From Candidatus Baltobacteraceae bacterium (GTDB lineage Bacteria > Vulcanimicrobiota > Vulcanimicrobiia > Vulcanimicrobiales > Vulcanimicrobiaceae): a DNA stretch of 64,000 nucleotides. The notes beneath the pieces were generated by a model that was given only the letters and a program-made list of their open reading frames with translations, was not told the origin of the DNA and did not search any database. Below, piece by piece: positions 8,278 through 17,054 of the stretch (position 1 is the stretch's first letter; every line of letters begins with the position of its first letter). A program made the position numbers and the translations under genes. The stretch is taken from assembly GCA_035502855.1 (NCBI GenBank), contig DATJTX010000016.1, forward strand, positions 62,001-126,000, written 5' to 3'.

Positions 8278-9011
8278 TCGCGTTGGTGCTCGTAGCCCTT
8301 CAGCCGATCGGACCGTCTCCGCTCTTTACGCCGACGACCGCACCGATCTCCGAACGCGCGATCCTCGAAGAAGAGATGCAAAGCGCGCAGGCGCGTGCGA
8401 AGACGCTTGGAGCAACGCTCGGCGTGAGGATCGTCGACCTGACGACCGGTGCAACGGCCAGCAGCGGCGGCGACGTCAACCTGCCGATGGCCGGCGTTCA
8501 ACGGCTTGCGTTGGCAATCGTGACCATGCGGGCCGTCGATGCGGGGGAGCTTGCGCTGACGCAAAGCCTCGACGGGGTGACCGTGCGCGACCTCATCTCC
8601 CGCATGGTGATGGATAACGACTATGCATCCGCGAACGCGCTGATTCAAGCGCTTGGGGGAGGCGACGCCGTCAACGCGCGGTTGCGCGCGCTCGGCTTCG
8701 ATGCGGTCTTCGTGGCGCCGGACGACGCCGGGTACGCGACGCCCAACGCGCTCGCGCGTCTCTTGAGCCAACTGGTAAACGGCGGATTGCTCGCGCCCGC
8801 AAGCACCAAACTGCTCTTGAACGAAATGAAGACGATGCACTTGACACATACGCAAACCTCGACGAACGAGGCGCAGATTCTCTATATCAATCGCCGCACC
8901 GTGGCGATCGCGGCGATGTTGAACGCGGGAAGCGGCAGCGATGAGGCCCGCGACGCGGTCATCGCTGCGCTCGTGCAAGCGGCCGCCGACGCAACCGCCG
9001 CAACGCCGTAG
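8274..9011 (+). CDS. Class A beta-lactamase-fold protein lacking catalytic residues
   Basis: A 245-aa protein starting at GTG in a GTGA overlap. Its helical core matches serine beta-lactamases and penicillin-binding-like hydrolases: a helix ending VTMRAVDAGELAL, then VRDLISRMVMDNDYASANALIQALGG, where the SDN loop would lie. The Ser-x-x-Lys nucleophile motif is replaced by GVQR, Ser of SDN is Met, and no KTG strand is seen near the C-terminus. It is therefore probably a non-enzymatic member of the fold, perhaps a sugar or peptidoglycan-fragment binder. The N-terminus is weakly hydrophobic, so export is possible but not shown. It is the last gene of the GH20-transporter-peptidase operon. Confidence 0.7.
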   Translation: MIALVLVALQPIGPSPLFTPTTAPISERAILEEEMQSAQARAKTLGATLGVRIVDLTTGATASSGGDVNLPMAGVQRLALAIVTMRAVDAGELALTQSLDGVTVRDLISRMVMDNDYASANALIQALGGGDAVNARLRALGFDAVFVAPDDAGYATPNALARLLSQLVNGGLLAPASTKLLLNEMKTMHLTHTQTSTNEAQILYINRRTVAIAAMLNAGSGSDEARDAVIAALVQAAADATAATP

Positions 9012-9111
9012 CACGGCCGCCAGGCGGGCTTACTCGGTTGCTTTGTGAGCCGAAGAATAGGCTCGCCGCAGCGCAATTGATGGTACGATAAGCTAGCATA
9101 AGGAGGGGTTT
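9012..9111 (+). promoter_or_regulatory. 100-base leader before the PQQ dehydrogenase gene
   Basis: A spacer between two plus-strand genes that ends in a very strong ribosome site, AAGGAGGGG (about 9100-9107), five bases before the ATG at 9112. No hairpin with a T-run is seen, so the upstream operon may read through. No convincing -35/-10 pair could be assigned by eye. Confidence 0.4.
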
Positions 9112-10758
9112 ATGTTGCGTTTTGCACCCGTTCTCGTGATTGCCGGCTTACTTTTTCTTTTGGCGATGCCCCCGTTGGAGGGGCAAAGCTCATGGCCAAC
9201 CTCCAGCTCGTATACGAACGCGATGGGAAACAACAGTGCTTGGATCCTACCGGCGCGCACCTACAGCGACAACCGTTACGTTCCCGCGGCCAAGCTCGGT
9301 GCCGGGGCTACGGCCAAGCTTCGGAAAGCGTGGTCGACGAGCGTCGATGCCCGTGGGCCACTCGAGGTATCGCCGATCGTTTGGCAGGGCACGATGTATG
9401 TCACGTCGTCGCACAACGACGTGTACGCGCTCGACGCTAAGACCGGCGCGATCAAGTGGCACTTCCATTACGTTCCGCACGTCATTGCGTTTTCGGCCAA
9501 CCGCGGCGTCGCGCTCGGCGACGGTAGGGTGTACGAAGCAACGCTCGACGGACACCTGATCGCGTTGAATGCGGCCACCGGAAAAATCGTGTGGAACGTT
9601 CTCGCGGCGCACGATCCGCGCAATACGTTCTTTACGATGCAGCCCGTGCCGTACAAGAACATGTTGCTGCTCGGCGCTTCCAACGGCGACTGGGGAGGCA
9701 TCGGCTACCTGAGCGCCTTCGACGCGGCGACGGGAAAGCGTCTGTGGGATTGGTACACGATCCCGGGTCCGGGCCAAGCCGGCCACAATACGTGGAGCGG
9801 CGACTCCTGGAAACGCGGCGGCGCCGCGATCTGGAGCGGCATCGCGATCGATCCGTCGACCGATACGCTCTACGCCGATCTCGGGAATCCGCAGCCGGAC
9901 TTCCTCGGCACGATTCGCGCCGGTTCAAATCTCTATAGCGATTCGATGGTCGCGCTCGACATCAGCGGCGCGAAACCGACGATGAAGTGGTATCACCAGT
10001 TCATCCCCCACGATACGCACGACTGGGATCCCGCCATGCCTCCGGTGCTCTTCACCGGACAAGTCGGCGGCTCGCCGCGAGATCTCGTTGCGGCGGGCGA
10101 CAAGGCCGGGAACTTCTGGGTCCTGGACGCCGGAACCGGAAAGCTCGTGTACCATCTCGCGGTGAGCATGCAGCGCGGACAAAACACGCAGCCGAGTAAG
10201 GCCGGCGACATCGCATGTCCCAACACCAACGGGGGCGTCGAGTTCAACGGCGGAAGTTACCTGCCCGAAACGAACTTCTTTTACGTACCGAGTACGAACC
10301 AATGCGGCATCTGGACCTCGCCGGGAACGGCGGCGTACATCGCCGGACAATTCTATCTCGGCGGCGCCTTTCCGAAACAATACGGACCGAGCACCGGCTA
10401 CATGAACGCAATCAACATCAATACCGGGAAGTTCGCGTGGCGTAAGAAACTGGCGTTCCCGCAAATCGGCGGGGCGCTCGCACTTTCGACCGGCGTGGTC
10501 TTCACCGGCGGCGTGAACGGTGACTTCAGGGCCTACGATGCCAAGACCGGCGCCGTCTTGTGGCATTATCCGACCGGATTGACGATTCAAGCACCGGCGA
10601 GTTATTACGAACTCGACGGCAAGCCGTACGTCGTCGTCGGGGCGGGGCCGGCGGGCGTGAACTTCGCCGATCCGCGCTTTGGCCAAGGTGCGCCGACGCT
10701 CGAAGGCACCTACAGTCACCCGGTTCGAGCGCTGATCACCGCGTTCACCACCCCGTGA
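9112..10758 (+). CDS. PQQ-type quinoprotein dehydrogenase, exported
   Basis: A 548-aa protein with an N-terminal signal peptide (hydrophobic 5-20) and an eight-bladed beta-propeller. Seven tryptophan-docking motifs of the form A-x-D-x-x-TG-x-x-x-W are visible (for example VYALDAKTGAIKW, LSAFDAATGKRLW, FRAYDAKTGAVLW). HDTHDWDPAMPP resembles the active-site segment of PQQ alcohol dehydrogenases with the catalytic-base Asp. The vicinal disulfide ring (Cys-Cys) of methanol dehydrogenases is absent. It would oxidise an alcohol, sugar or aldehyde in the periplasm and hand electrons to the cytochrome c encoded next. No PQQ synthesis gene lies in the window. Substrate unknown. Confidence 0.88.
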   Translation: MLRFAPVLVIAGLLFLLAMPPLEGQSSWPTSSSYTNAMGNNSAWILPARTYSDNRYVPAAKLGAGATAKLRKAWSTSVDARGPLEVSPIVWQGTMYVTSSHNDVYALDAKTGAIKWHFHYVPHVIAFSANRGVALGDGRVYEATLDGHLIALNAATGKIVWNVLAAHDPRNTFFTMQPVPYKNMLLLGASNGDWGGIGYLSAFDAATGKRLWDWYTIPGPGQAGHNTWSGDSWKRGGAAIWSGIAIDPSTDTLYADLGNPQPDFLGTIRAGSNLYSDSMVALDISGAKPTMKWYHQFIPHDTHDWDPAMPPVLFTGQVGGSPRDLVAAGDKAGNFWVLDAGTGKLVYHLAVSMQRGQNTQPSKAGDIACPNTNGGVEFNGGSYLPETNFFYVPSTNQCGIWTSPGTAAYIAGQFYLGGAFPKQYGPSTGYMNAININTGKFAWRKKLAFPQIGGALALSTGVVFTGGVNGDFRAYDAKTGAVLWHYPTGLTIQAPASYYELDGKPYVVVGAGPAGVNFADPRFGQGAPTLEGTYSHPVRALITAFTTP

Positions 10759-10760
10759 CG

Positions 10761-11858
10761 ATGCGCACGATCGCCGCGGTCCTCGTGGTCGTCTTCGCGC
10801 TCAACGCGACGGCGAACGCGAAGTCGTCGCGCGACGATCACGGCGACGCGATCGCGGCGCTGGCCGGCCTGCAGTCGGCCGTCGCGGAGATCGTGCACAT
10901 CGAGGATAGCTACGCCGTCGGGCGCACCGCTTACCGGAACGCCGCGCGCCGCGCGCTCGGCGAAGTCAGCGGTGCGCTCGATCGTGTCAATCACCTGTTG
11001 GATCAGGTCGCGACGCCGCCATGGCAACCCGCCGTCGAGGGCACGAAAGTGAACCTCCTCGAAGCGCAGGAGAACTTGAATGACGCGCTTGGCGAACGCG
11101 AATTGGACGATTACCGGTTCGATCTCACGCGCGCGCTGGCAAGCCTCGCGCTGGCCATCGGCCGGCCCTCACAAGACGGTGTTCTCGGCGGGCTCAGCGG
11201 CGCGCTCGCAAACACCGAACTCGCCGTTCCGGCCGGCGCGGTTCGCGTCGCCGGATGCGGCGTGCCTGCACGCGCTCCGGCCTACGGCATCAACGCGGGA
11301 GCTTTGGTATACGTGGCACTGCCGCGCGCCGCGGCGGCCGCGCGGGTTCCGGCGAATCTCGCAATTCGGTCGGTCGCCGTGCGCGGAGACGAAATCGTGC
11401 TTTACACCGCGCACGCCGCGACGTGCAAACTCCAGCGCGCGCACGACGTCGCGGCGGCGACGCCGGCGATGCCGATGCTCTACACCGCCGCGCAGGCGCA
11501 CGCCGGAAAGATCGTTTACGTCCGGCATTGCCTGCAATGTCACGGGACCGATCTTCAGGGAACCGCCGGCCCGGCGGTCGCCGGAACCGATTTCCTGAAA
11601 ACCGCGAAGTTCGACGGTTGGACGCTGCGCGACGTGCGCACGACGGTATTCGAGAATATGCCGTTCTCGGATCCGGGTTCGCTGAGCGCGCAGCAATACG
11701 CCGACGTGATGGCCTTCCTGCTTGCCTCCAGCTGCTACCCGGCTGGGACGAAACCGTTCCCGCAGTCGGACCAAGCCTCGTTCGCGTCGATCAAGCTCGG
11801 CCCGATGAGCGGCGTACGGGCGACGAATCCAAAGAATGGAACCTGTGCCGTCAAATAA
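10761..11858 (+). CDS. Exported c-type cytochrome with unknown N-terminal domain
   Basis: A 365-aa protein with a clean signal peptide (MRTIAAVLVVVFALNATANA). The N-terminal 220 residues are a helical plus beta domain that is not recognised. The C-terminal part is a class I cytochrome c with CLQCH (Cys257, Cys260, His261) and a likely methionine ligand in FENMPFSDPGS. The gene starts two bases after the dehydrogenase stop (GTG at 10755 in a GTGA overlap is an alternative start). It is the probable electron acceptor of the PQQ dehydrogenase and may pass electrons to the caa3 oxidase encoded at 18.6-22.6 kb. Confidence 0.85.
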   Translation: MRTIAAVLVVVFALNATANAKSSRDDHGDAIAALAGLQSAVAEIVHIEDSYAVGRTAYRNAARRALGEVSGALDRVNHLLDQVATPPWQPAVEGTKVNLLEAQENLNDALGERELDDYRFDLTRALASLALAIGRPSQDGVLGGLSGALANTELAVPAGAVRVAGCGVPARAPAYGINAGALVYVALPRAAAAARVPANLAIRSVAVRGDEIVLYTAHAATCKLQRAHDVAAATPAMPMLYTAAQAHAGKIVYVRHCLQCHGTDLQGTAGPAVAGTDFLKTAKFDGWTLRDVRTTVFENMPFSDPGSLSAQQYADVMAFLLASSCYPAGTKPFPQSDQASFASIKLGPMSGVRATNPKNGTCAVK

Positions 11859-11867
11859 CCCTCGGCG

Positions 11868-13877
11868 GTGACGAAAATTCGTTTGGGCGTCGACGTCGGG
11901 GGCACGTTTACCGACGTCGTCGCAATCGACGCTTCTACGCGAGCGTTGCTTGCGCGCGTCAAGGTTCCAACCACGCACGATGCGCCCGCGGGCGTCGCGG
12001 CCGGAATCGTGACCGGTATCGCGCGCATCCTAGACGAGAACGGGATCGTGCCGGAGGCGGTAACCTTTATCGCCCATTCGACGACGCAGGCGACCAACGC
12101 GCTGCTGGAAGGCGACGTGGCGAAGGTCGGCGTGCTCGGTTTGACCCATACGCCGGCGTGGTTTGCGCGCGCACACATGCGCTTCGCGCCCGTCCGGCTC
12201 GCGCCGGGGGTGGATTTCTCGCCGTCATTCGTTTTTGCGCGCGGTACCGATGAGAAGGCGATCGAACGCGCGATCGAGCGTCTGGTGGAATCGGGTGTAA
12301 CCGCGATCGCCGCGAGCGAACCGTTCGGCGTCGACCGGCCCGCGTACGAACGCGCGGTCACGGATTCGGTGCGCGCGCTTGGCATCGCTGCGACCAGCGG
12401 GCACGACGTCAGTACGATGTACGGCTTGCGCGCGCGCACGCGAACGGCAGCGCTCAACGCGGCGATCCTGCCGAAGATGCTGGAGACCGCGCAGTCGACG
12501 GCAGCCTCGGTGGCGCGTTCCGGCATCGCGGCGCCGCTGATGATCATGCGCAGCGATGGCGGGGTGATGAACGTCGGCGAGGTCGAGCGCCGCCCCATTC
12601 TCACCCTGCTTTCCGGGCCGGCCGCCGGCGTGGCGGGCGCGTTGCTCTACGAGAACGTGACCGACGGTGTCTTTCTCGAAGTCGGCGGCACGAGCGTCGA
12701 TTGCTCGGCGATCCGGTTCGGGCGCCCGCAAATGCGCGCGGCGCGCGTGGGCGGATTGCGAACGATGCTGCAGACGATCGACTCGCGCACGCTCGGAATC
12801 GCGGGCGGAAGTATGCCGCGGATCGGCGCACACGCGATCACCGACGTCGGCCCGCGCTCGGCGCACATCGCCGGTTTGCGCTATGCGAGCTTTCTGCGGC
12901 GGTTGGATTTCGAGGGCGCGCGGATCGAACGGTTTGCTCCGCGTCCGCACGATCCGGCGAATTATCTGCGATTTGCCCTGCGTGACGGCGGGCATGCCGC
13001 GGTGACGCCGACATGCGCGAGCAATCTGCTCGGTTACGTTCCCGAGGGTGCGTTTGCGCGCGGAGACGCGCAGGCGGCGCTGGCGGCATTTACGCTGCTC
13101 GCGCGCGAACTGGGCGGCGACGCGCGCATGCATGCGCGGCGCATATTGGAGCTTGCCGCCGCCAAGGTGCGCCCGTGCGTCGAAGAGTTGATCGCGCACT
13201 ACGAGATGCCGCGCGATCGCACGGTGCTGATCGGGGGCGGAGGTGGTGCAGCCGCGCTCGTGCCGTTTTTGGCCGAGGCGATGGAAATGCCGTACCGCAT
13301 CGCGCGCGACGCCGAGGTCATTTCTCCGATCGGCGTCGCGCTGGCACTGGTGCGCGACGTGGTCGAGCGAACGATCGTCGATCCGACCCCCGCCGACATC
13401 GTCCGCTTGCGGCGGGAGGTCGAGGATCGCGTCATCGCCGCCGGCGCAGCACCGGATCGCGTCGAGGTCAGCATCGAGATCGACACGCAGCGCAACCGGG
13501 TGCGGGCGACCGCCTCGGGCGCGACCGCGCTTTCCGAATCGGCCGCGCCTGCGTCGCTTCATATCGAGCGGGACGGGGAGAGCGTGCGCGTGGTCGACGA
13601 GCGCGGCGTCGTTCGCCTGGCGCCGCCGGGAGCCCGCGTCGCGCACACGACCGTGGCGCAGCTCGATGACGCGCTCGAGACCGCGATGGAATCCGAGACC
13701 TCGTTCGGAGACGTGGGCCGAAGTCTACCGTCGGTGCACGTGCTCTACGCCGGGCGCATCGCGGATTTCAGCGGTCTGGCGAGCATCGAGCAGGCGCGCG
13801 CGCTTGCGCGCGAAGAGGTGAGCGGGCGCGACGGCGGCGAGGCGGTGACGATCCTTACGGTAAAGCGGCGCCCGTAG
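11868..13877 (+). CDS. Hydantoinase/oxoprolinase A-subunit-like ATPase (HyuA family), solitary
   Basis: A 669-aa member of the HyuA (N-methylhydantoinase A, 5-oxoprolinase beta) family of ASKHA-fold ATPases. Evidence: GVDVGGTFTDVVA (phosphate-binding loop), AHSTTQATNALLEG, LSGPAAGVAGA, VGGTSVDCSAIRFG and IGGGGGAAALVP in the expected order. These proteins normally work with a HyuB partner in ATP-dependent opening of cyclic imides or lactams, acetone carboxylation and similar reactions. No HyuB is adjacent here; the last about 130 residues are extra relative to the core. It starts with GTG nine bases after the cytochrome gene, and its 3' end overlaps the convergent permease gene by 23 bases. 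Substrate unknown. Confidence 0.88.
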   Translation: MTKIRLGVDVGGTFTDVVAIDASTRALLARVKVPTTHDAPAGVAAGIVTGIARILDENGIVPEAVTFIAHSTTQATNALLEGDVAKVGVLGLTHTPAWFARAHMRFAPVRLAPGVDFSPSFVFARGTDEKAIERAIERLVESGVTAIAASEPFGVDRPAYERAVTDSVRALGIAATSGHDVSTMYGLRARTRTAALNAAILPKMLETAQSTAASVARSGIAAPLMIMRSDGGVMNVGEVERRPILTLLSGPAAGVAGALLYENVTDGVFLEVGGTSVDCSAIRFGRPQMRAARVGGLRTMLQTIDSRTLGIAGGSMPRIGAHAITDVGPRSAHIAGLRYASFLRRLDFEGARIERFAPRPHDPANYLRFALRDGGHAAVTPTCASNLLGYVPEGAFARGDAQAALAAFTLLARELGGDARMHARRILELAAAKVRPCVEELIAHYEMPRDRTVLIGGGGGAAALVPFLAEAMEMPYRIARDAEVISPIGVALALVRDVVERTIVDPTPADIVRLRREVEDRVIAAGAAPDRVEVSIEIDTQRNRVRATASGATALSESAAPASLHIERDGESVRVVDERGVVRLAPPGARVAHTTVAQLDDALETAMESETSFGDVGRSLPSVHVLYAGRIADFSGLASIEQARALAREEVSGRDGGEAVTILTVKRRP

Positions 13878-15324
13878 CTTCCTCTCTGCCGACGGTGCTG
13901 TGGGAACGGCTGTAGATGAAGTACACGACCAGGCCAATGATGAGCCAGACGATAAAGCCGAACCAAGGCAGCGGAATTCCGTATATGTGGCCGATGCCTT
14001 CGTCGAAGAACGGCGCGAGCAAGAGCGCGAAGGCGAGTACCGCTGAGATCACCGGAATGACGTAAGGGCCGAAGGGAACGGTAAATCCCCGTGTCGTCGG
14101 GTAGCGCTTGCGAAGGATGGGCAGCGATATCGAGACCAAGACGAACGCCGCCAGCGTGCCCATGTTCGTCAGCGAGCCGACGACGGCTATCGGCGTGAAC
14201 GCCGCGACTAACGCGATCAGAATCGTGAAGAGAATCGTCGAGAGCCCCGGCGTGCGGAAGCGCGGATGCACTTTCGAGAACACCGAGGGCAGCAAGCCGT
14301 CGCGCGCCATCGCGAAGAAGACGCGCGTCTGGCCGAACATCATGACGAGCAGAACCGTCGTCAGCCCGGCGATGGCGCCCAGGGAGATGATCACGCTCGC
14401 CCACGGCAAGCCGACTTGCTCGACGGCGTATGCGACCGGCTGCGGAACGTTGAGGTGGTTGTACGGAACCATGCCGGTGAGAATCGCGGCCACGATGATG
14501 TAGAGCACGGTGCAGATCGCCAAGCTTCCGATGATGCCGATCGGCATGTCCTTCTTTGGGTCCTTCGCTTCTTCAGCCGCGGTCGAAACCGCGTCGAAAC
14601 CGATGTACGCGAAGAAGATGAAGAACGCTCCGAAGAACGTGCCGCCCCAACCGAACGGAAAATACGGCGTCCAGTTCCCGGGCTGCACGTGACCGAAACC
14701 AATCGCGATGAAAAACAAGACGACCAGCACTTTGGCCGTGACCACGATGTTGTTGAAGAGCGCCGACTCGCGGGTGCCGCGATAGAGCAAGACGCCGATC
14801 AGGCAGATGATGCAGAACGCCGGAAGGTTCATGAAACCGTGGAGCGGCTCGCCCATCGGCCCCGTGTCCCACGGATTGTGCAGCAGCGCCGCCGGAATGT
14901 TCCAGCCGAAGAGATTCCGCACGAGCGTCACAAAGTACCCCGCCCACCCGATGCTCACCGTCGACGCGCCGAGCGCGTATTCGAGAACGAGATCCCAGCC
15001 GATGATCCAGGCGATGAATTCGCCGAGCGAGGCATAGGCAAAGGTGTACGCGCTGCCGGCGATCGGTACGCGGCTCGCGACCTCGGAATAGCACAGCGCT
15101 GCGAACGCGCTGACGATACCCGAAATGACGAAGGAGATCGTCAGCGAGGGCCCGGCGAACTTCGCCGAAGCCACGCCCGTGAGCACGAAGATGCCGGTGC
15201 CGATGATCGCACCGATCCCCATCGCGATGAGCGAGAACGGCCCCAGCGTCTTCTTTAGACTATGGCCTTGCTCTTGAGTCTCCGCCAATAGGCGCTCGAG
15301 CGGCTTCACACGTTGTAGCAGCAT
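13855..15324 (-). CDS. APC-superfamily amino acid permease
   Basis: A 489-aa integral membrane protein with about 12-14 helices. It matches the cationic amino acid transporter (CAT/YfnA-like) branch: GIGAIIGTGIFVLTG at the broken first helix, ALCYSEVASRVPIAGSAY, FFAYIGFDAVSTAAEEAKDP in the sixth helix and RVFFAMARDGLLP. It probably imports amino acids by proton symport. The ATG at 15324 is chosen because GGAGG lies just upstream and the transporter signature begins 30 residues later; longer readings upstream are not protein-like. It is divergent from the FAD oxidoreductase gene with 66 bases between starts. Confidence 0.93.
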   Translation of the reverse strand: MLLQRVKPLERLLAETQEQGHSLKKTLGPFSLIAMGIGAIIGTGIFVLTGVASAKFAGPSLTISFVISGIVSAFAALCYSEVASRVPIAGSAYTFAYASLGEFIAWIIGWDLVLEYALGASTVSIGWAGYFVTLVRNLFGWNIPAALLHNPWDTGPMGEPLHGFMNLPAFCIICLIGVLLYRGTRESALFNNIVVTAKVLVVLFFIAIGFGHVQPGNWTPYFPFGWGGTFFGAFFIFFAYIGFDAVSTAAEEAKDPKKDMPIGIIGSLAICTVLYIIVAAILTGMVPYNHLNVPQPVAYAVEQVGLPWASVIISLGAIAGLTTVLLVMMFGQTRVFFAMARDGLLPSVFSKVHPRFRTPGLSTILFTILIALVAAFTPIAVVGSLTNMGTLAAFVLVSISLPILRKRYPTTRGFTVPFGPYVIPVISAVLAFALLLAPFFDEGIGHIYGIPLPWFGFIVWLIIGLVVYFIYSRSHSTVGREEATGAALP

Positions 15325-15390
15325 TAAGGAGCCTCCGAAGAAGTCGCTGTACCAGCAGCGGAATACTTGTCTTGACAGGCGTACCCCTGC

Positions 15391-16752
15391 GTGGTGAGTA
15401 CCGCGGGCACGTACGACGTGCTGGTCATCGGCGGCGGCAATGCCGGATGTGCGGCAGCGTTGGCGGCCGCGCGTCACGGCGCTCGCACGCTTTTGGTCGA
15501 GCGCTACGGATTCCTCGGCGGCACCGCCACCGCGGCGATGGTCGGCCCGTGGATGACGTTCCATTCGGGAAGTGAGCGCATCGTCGGCGGCATCGCGCAG
15601 GAGATCGTAGAGCGCTTGGTTCGCCGCGGCGCCTCGCCCGGCCATATCACGGACTCCTCCGATTACGTTCCGACGATCACGCCGTTCGATCCCGAAATCC
15701 ACAAGGCGCTGCTTTTCGAGATGACGCGCGAAGCGGGCGTCGAGCTGTTACTGCATGCGTGGTTTCTGGGGACGCACGTCGAGGACGAACGCGTGATCGG
15801 TGCAAGCGTCGCGACGGTCGGCGGCGGACGCAGCTATCGGGCGCGCGTCGTGATCGACGCGACCGCGGATGCCTACGTGGCGGCGTCGGCCGGCGTTCCC
15901 ACCCAGAAAGGCGACGAACGCGGCCGCGTGCAGCCGGCGAGTCTGATGTTCCGCTTGAGTCACGTCGACCTTTCGAAAACCGCGACGTATCTGCGTATGC
16001 ACGCCGACCAAATGCGCACGTCGCTCAAAGCCCACGAGCGCACCGCGCCCGCGCTTACCGCCGTCGCGGGATTGTACGAGTTGTGGGAACAGGCACGCGA
16101 GGATGGGATCGTCGACGTCCCCCGCGAACTCGCTTCGTTTTTCATCTCCCCCTATCCCGACGAAGTGACGGTGAACATGACGCGCGTCACCGATATCGAT
16201 CCGCTCGACCCGGTCGATCTCACGCGGGCGGAAGTCGATGCGCGGCTGCAAGTGATGCAGCTTCTGCGTTTCTTTCGCGAACGCGTTCCCGGCTTCGAAA
16301 ATGCGCGTCTCGCGGCGACCGGTACGCAAGTAGGCATTCGCGAGTCGCGCCGCATCGAGGGCCGCTACACGCTGACCGCGCAGGACGTGCTGCAGGCCCG
16401 CACGTTCCCCGATGCGGTCGCGCGCAGCGCGTACCCGATCGACATTCACAATCCGTCGGGGAGCGGAACCACGACGCACCGGCCGCCGCCCGGTTCGAGC
16501 TACGAGATCCCGTATCGTTGTTTGGTTCCGATCAATCGCGAACAGTTGTTGGTTGCCGGACGCTGCATCTCGACGACGCACGAAGCGCTTGCGTCGACGC
16601 GCCTCACGCCGACCGTCATGACGCTCGGCCAGGCGGCCGGAACCGCCGCGGCGCTCGCGAATCAATCCGGCGTGCTTGCCGGCGACATCGATACCGATCA
16701 CTTGCGTTCGGCGCTCGTCGCGGACGGCGTCGACCTGCGCAGGGCGACGTGA
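15391..16752 (+). CDS. FAD-dependent oxidoreductase (PF12831-type)
   Basis: A 453-aa flavoprotein with an N-terminal Rossmann dinucleotide-binding motif (GGGNAGCAAALAAARHG) and LLVERYGFLGGTATAAMVGP, the signature of the FAD-dependent oxidoreductases found next to glycoside catabolism genes. Near the C-terminus LLVAGRCISTTHEALASTRL and GQAAGTAAALA form the second FAD contact. It starts at GTG 15391 (a second GTG follows directly). It overlaps the zincin gene by GTGA and heads an amino-sugar operon, so it may oxidise a sugar or sugar lactone. The reaction itself is not known. Confidence 0.85.
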   Translation: MVSTAGTYDVLVIGGGNAGCAAALAAARHGARTLLVERYGFLGGTATAAMVGPWMTFHSGSERIVGGIAQEIVERLVRRGASPGHITDSSDYVPTITPFDPEIHKALLFEMTREAGVELLLHAWFLGTHVEDERVIGASVATVGGGRSYRARVVIDATADAYVAASAGVPTQKGDERGRVQPASLMFRLSHVDLSKTATYLRMHADQMRTSLKAHERTAPALTAVAGLYELWEQAREDGIVDVPRELASFFISPYPDEVTVNMTRVTDIDPLDPVDLTRAEVDARLQVMQLLRFFRERVPGFENARLAATGTQVGIRESRRIEGRYTLTAQDVLQARTFPDAVARSAYPIDIHNPSGSGTTTHRPPPGSSYEIPYRCLVPINREQLLVAGRCISTTHEALASTRLTPTVMTLGQAAGTAAALANQSGVLAGDIDTDHLRSALVADGVDLRRAT

Positions 16753-17054
16753 GCACGGCGCTTCGCATCGCGCGCGAATACGGGGTAAGCGTCGTTTTTG
16801 CCGATCTGGGCGATTGGGGCGTCGACGAGCTGCGCTCCGAATACGACCCGAAGGGACCGGTCATTCGCATCAACTCGCGCATCGCCGAACGGCTGGGGCC
16901 GGCCGAACTCGGCGAGTTCGTCGGGTTCTGTGTCGGACACGAACTCTACCACCACCGCGAGGCGATCGGCGAAGTAGAGCGGCTTCCGCAACGCAAGGAC
17001 CGCGAAGTCGCCGCCAACGAATTCGCGCACGCGCTGCTGACCAGGCGCGAGTGA
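16749..17054 (+). CDS. Small ImmA/IrrE-like (M78) metallopeptidase
   Basis: A 101-aa protein starting at GTG in a GTGA overlap. It has the zincin motif HExxH in GHELYHHRE and, 20 residues later, the segment EVAANEFAHALL, which closely matches the third-ligand helix of ImmA/IrrE-family proteins (PF06114, E-x-x-A-N-x-F-A-x-x-L). The metal site is therefore complete although the protein is shorter than usual family members. ImmA cleaves a partner repressor and IrrE/DdrO act similarly; here the gene sits inside a sugar-catabolic operon and no DNA-binding partner is adjacent. Target unknown. Confidence 0.75.
   Translation: MSTALRIAREYGVSVVFADLGDWGVDELRSEYDPKGPVIRINSRIAERLGPAELGEFVGFCVGHELYHHREAIGEVERLPQRKDREVAANEFAHALLTRRE

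Noticed and set aside
15372-15377. TTGACA box before the FAD oxidoreductase gene
   Set aside because: A properly spaced -10 box would fall inside the coding region after the GTG start, so it is probably chance.
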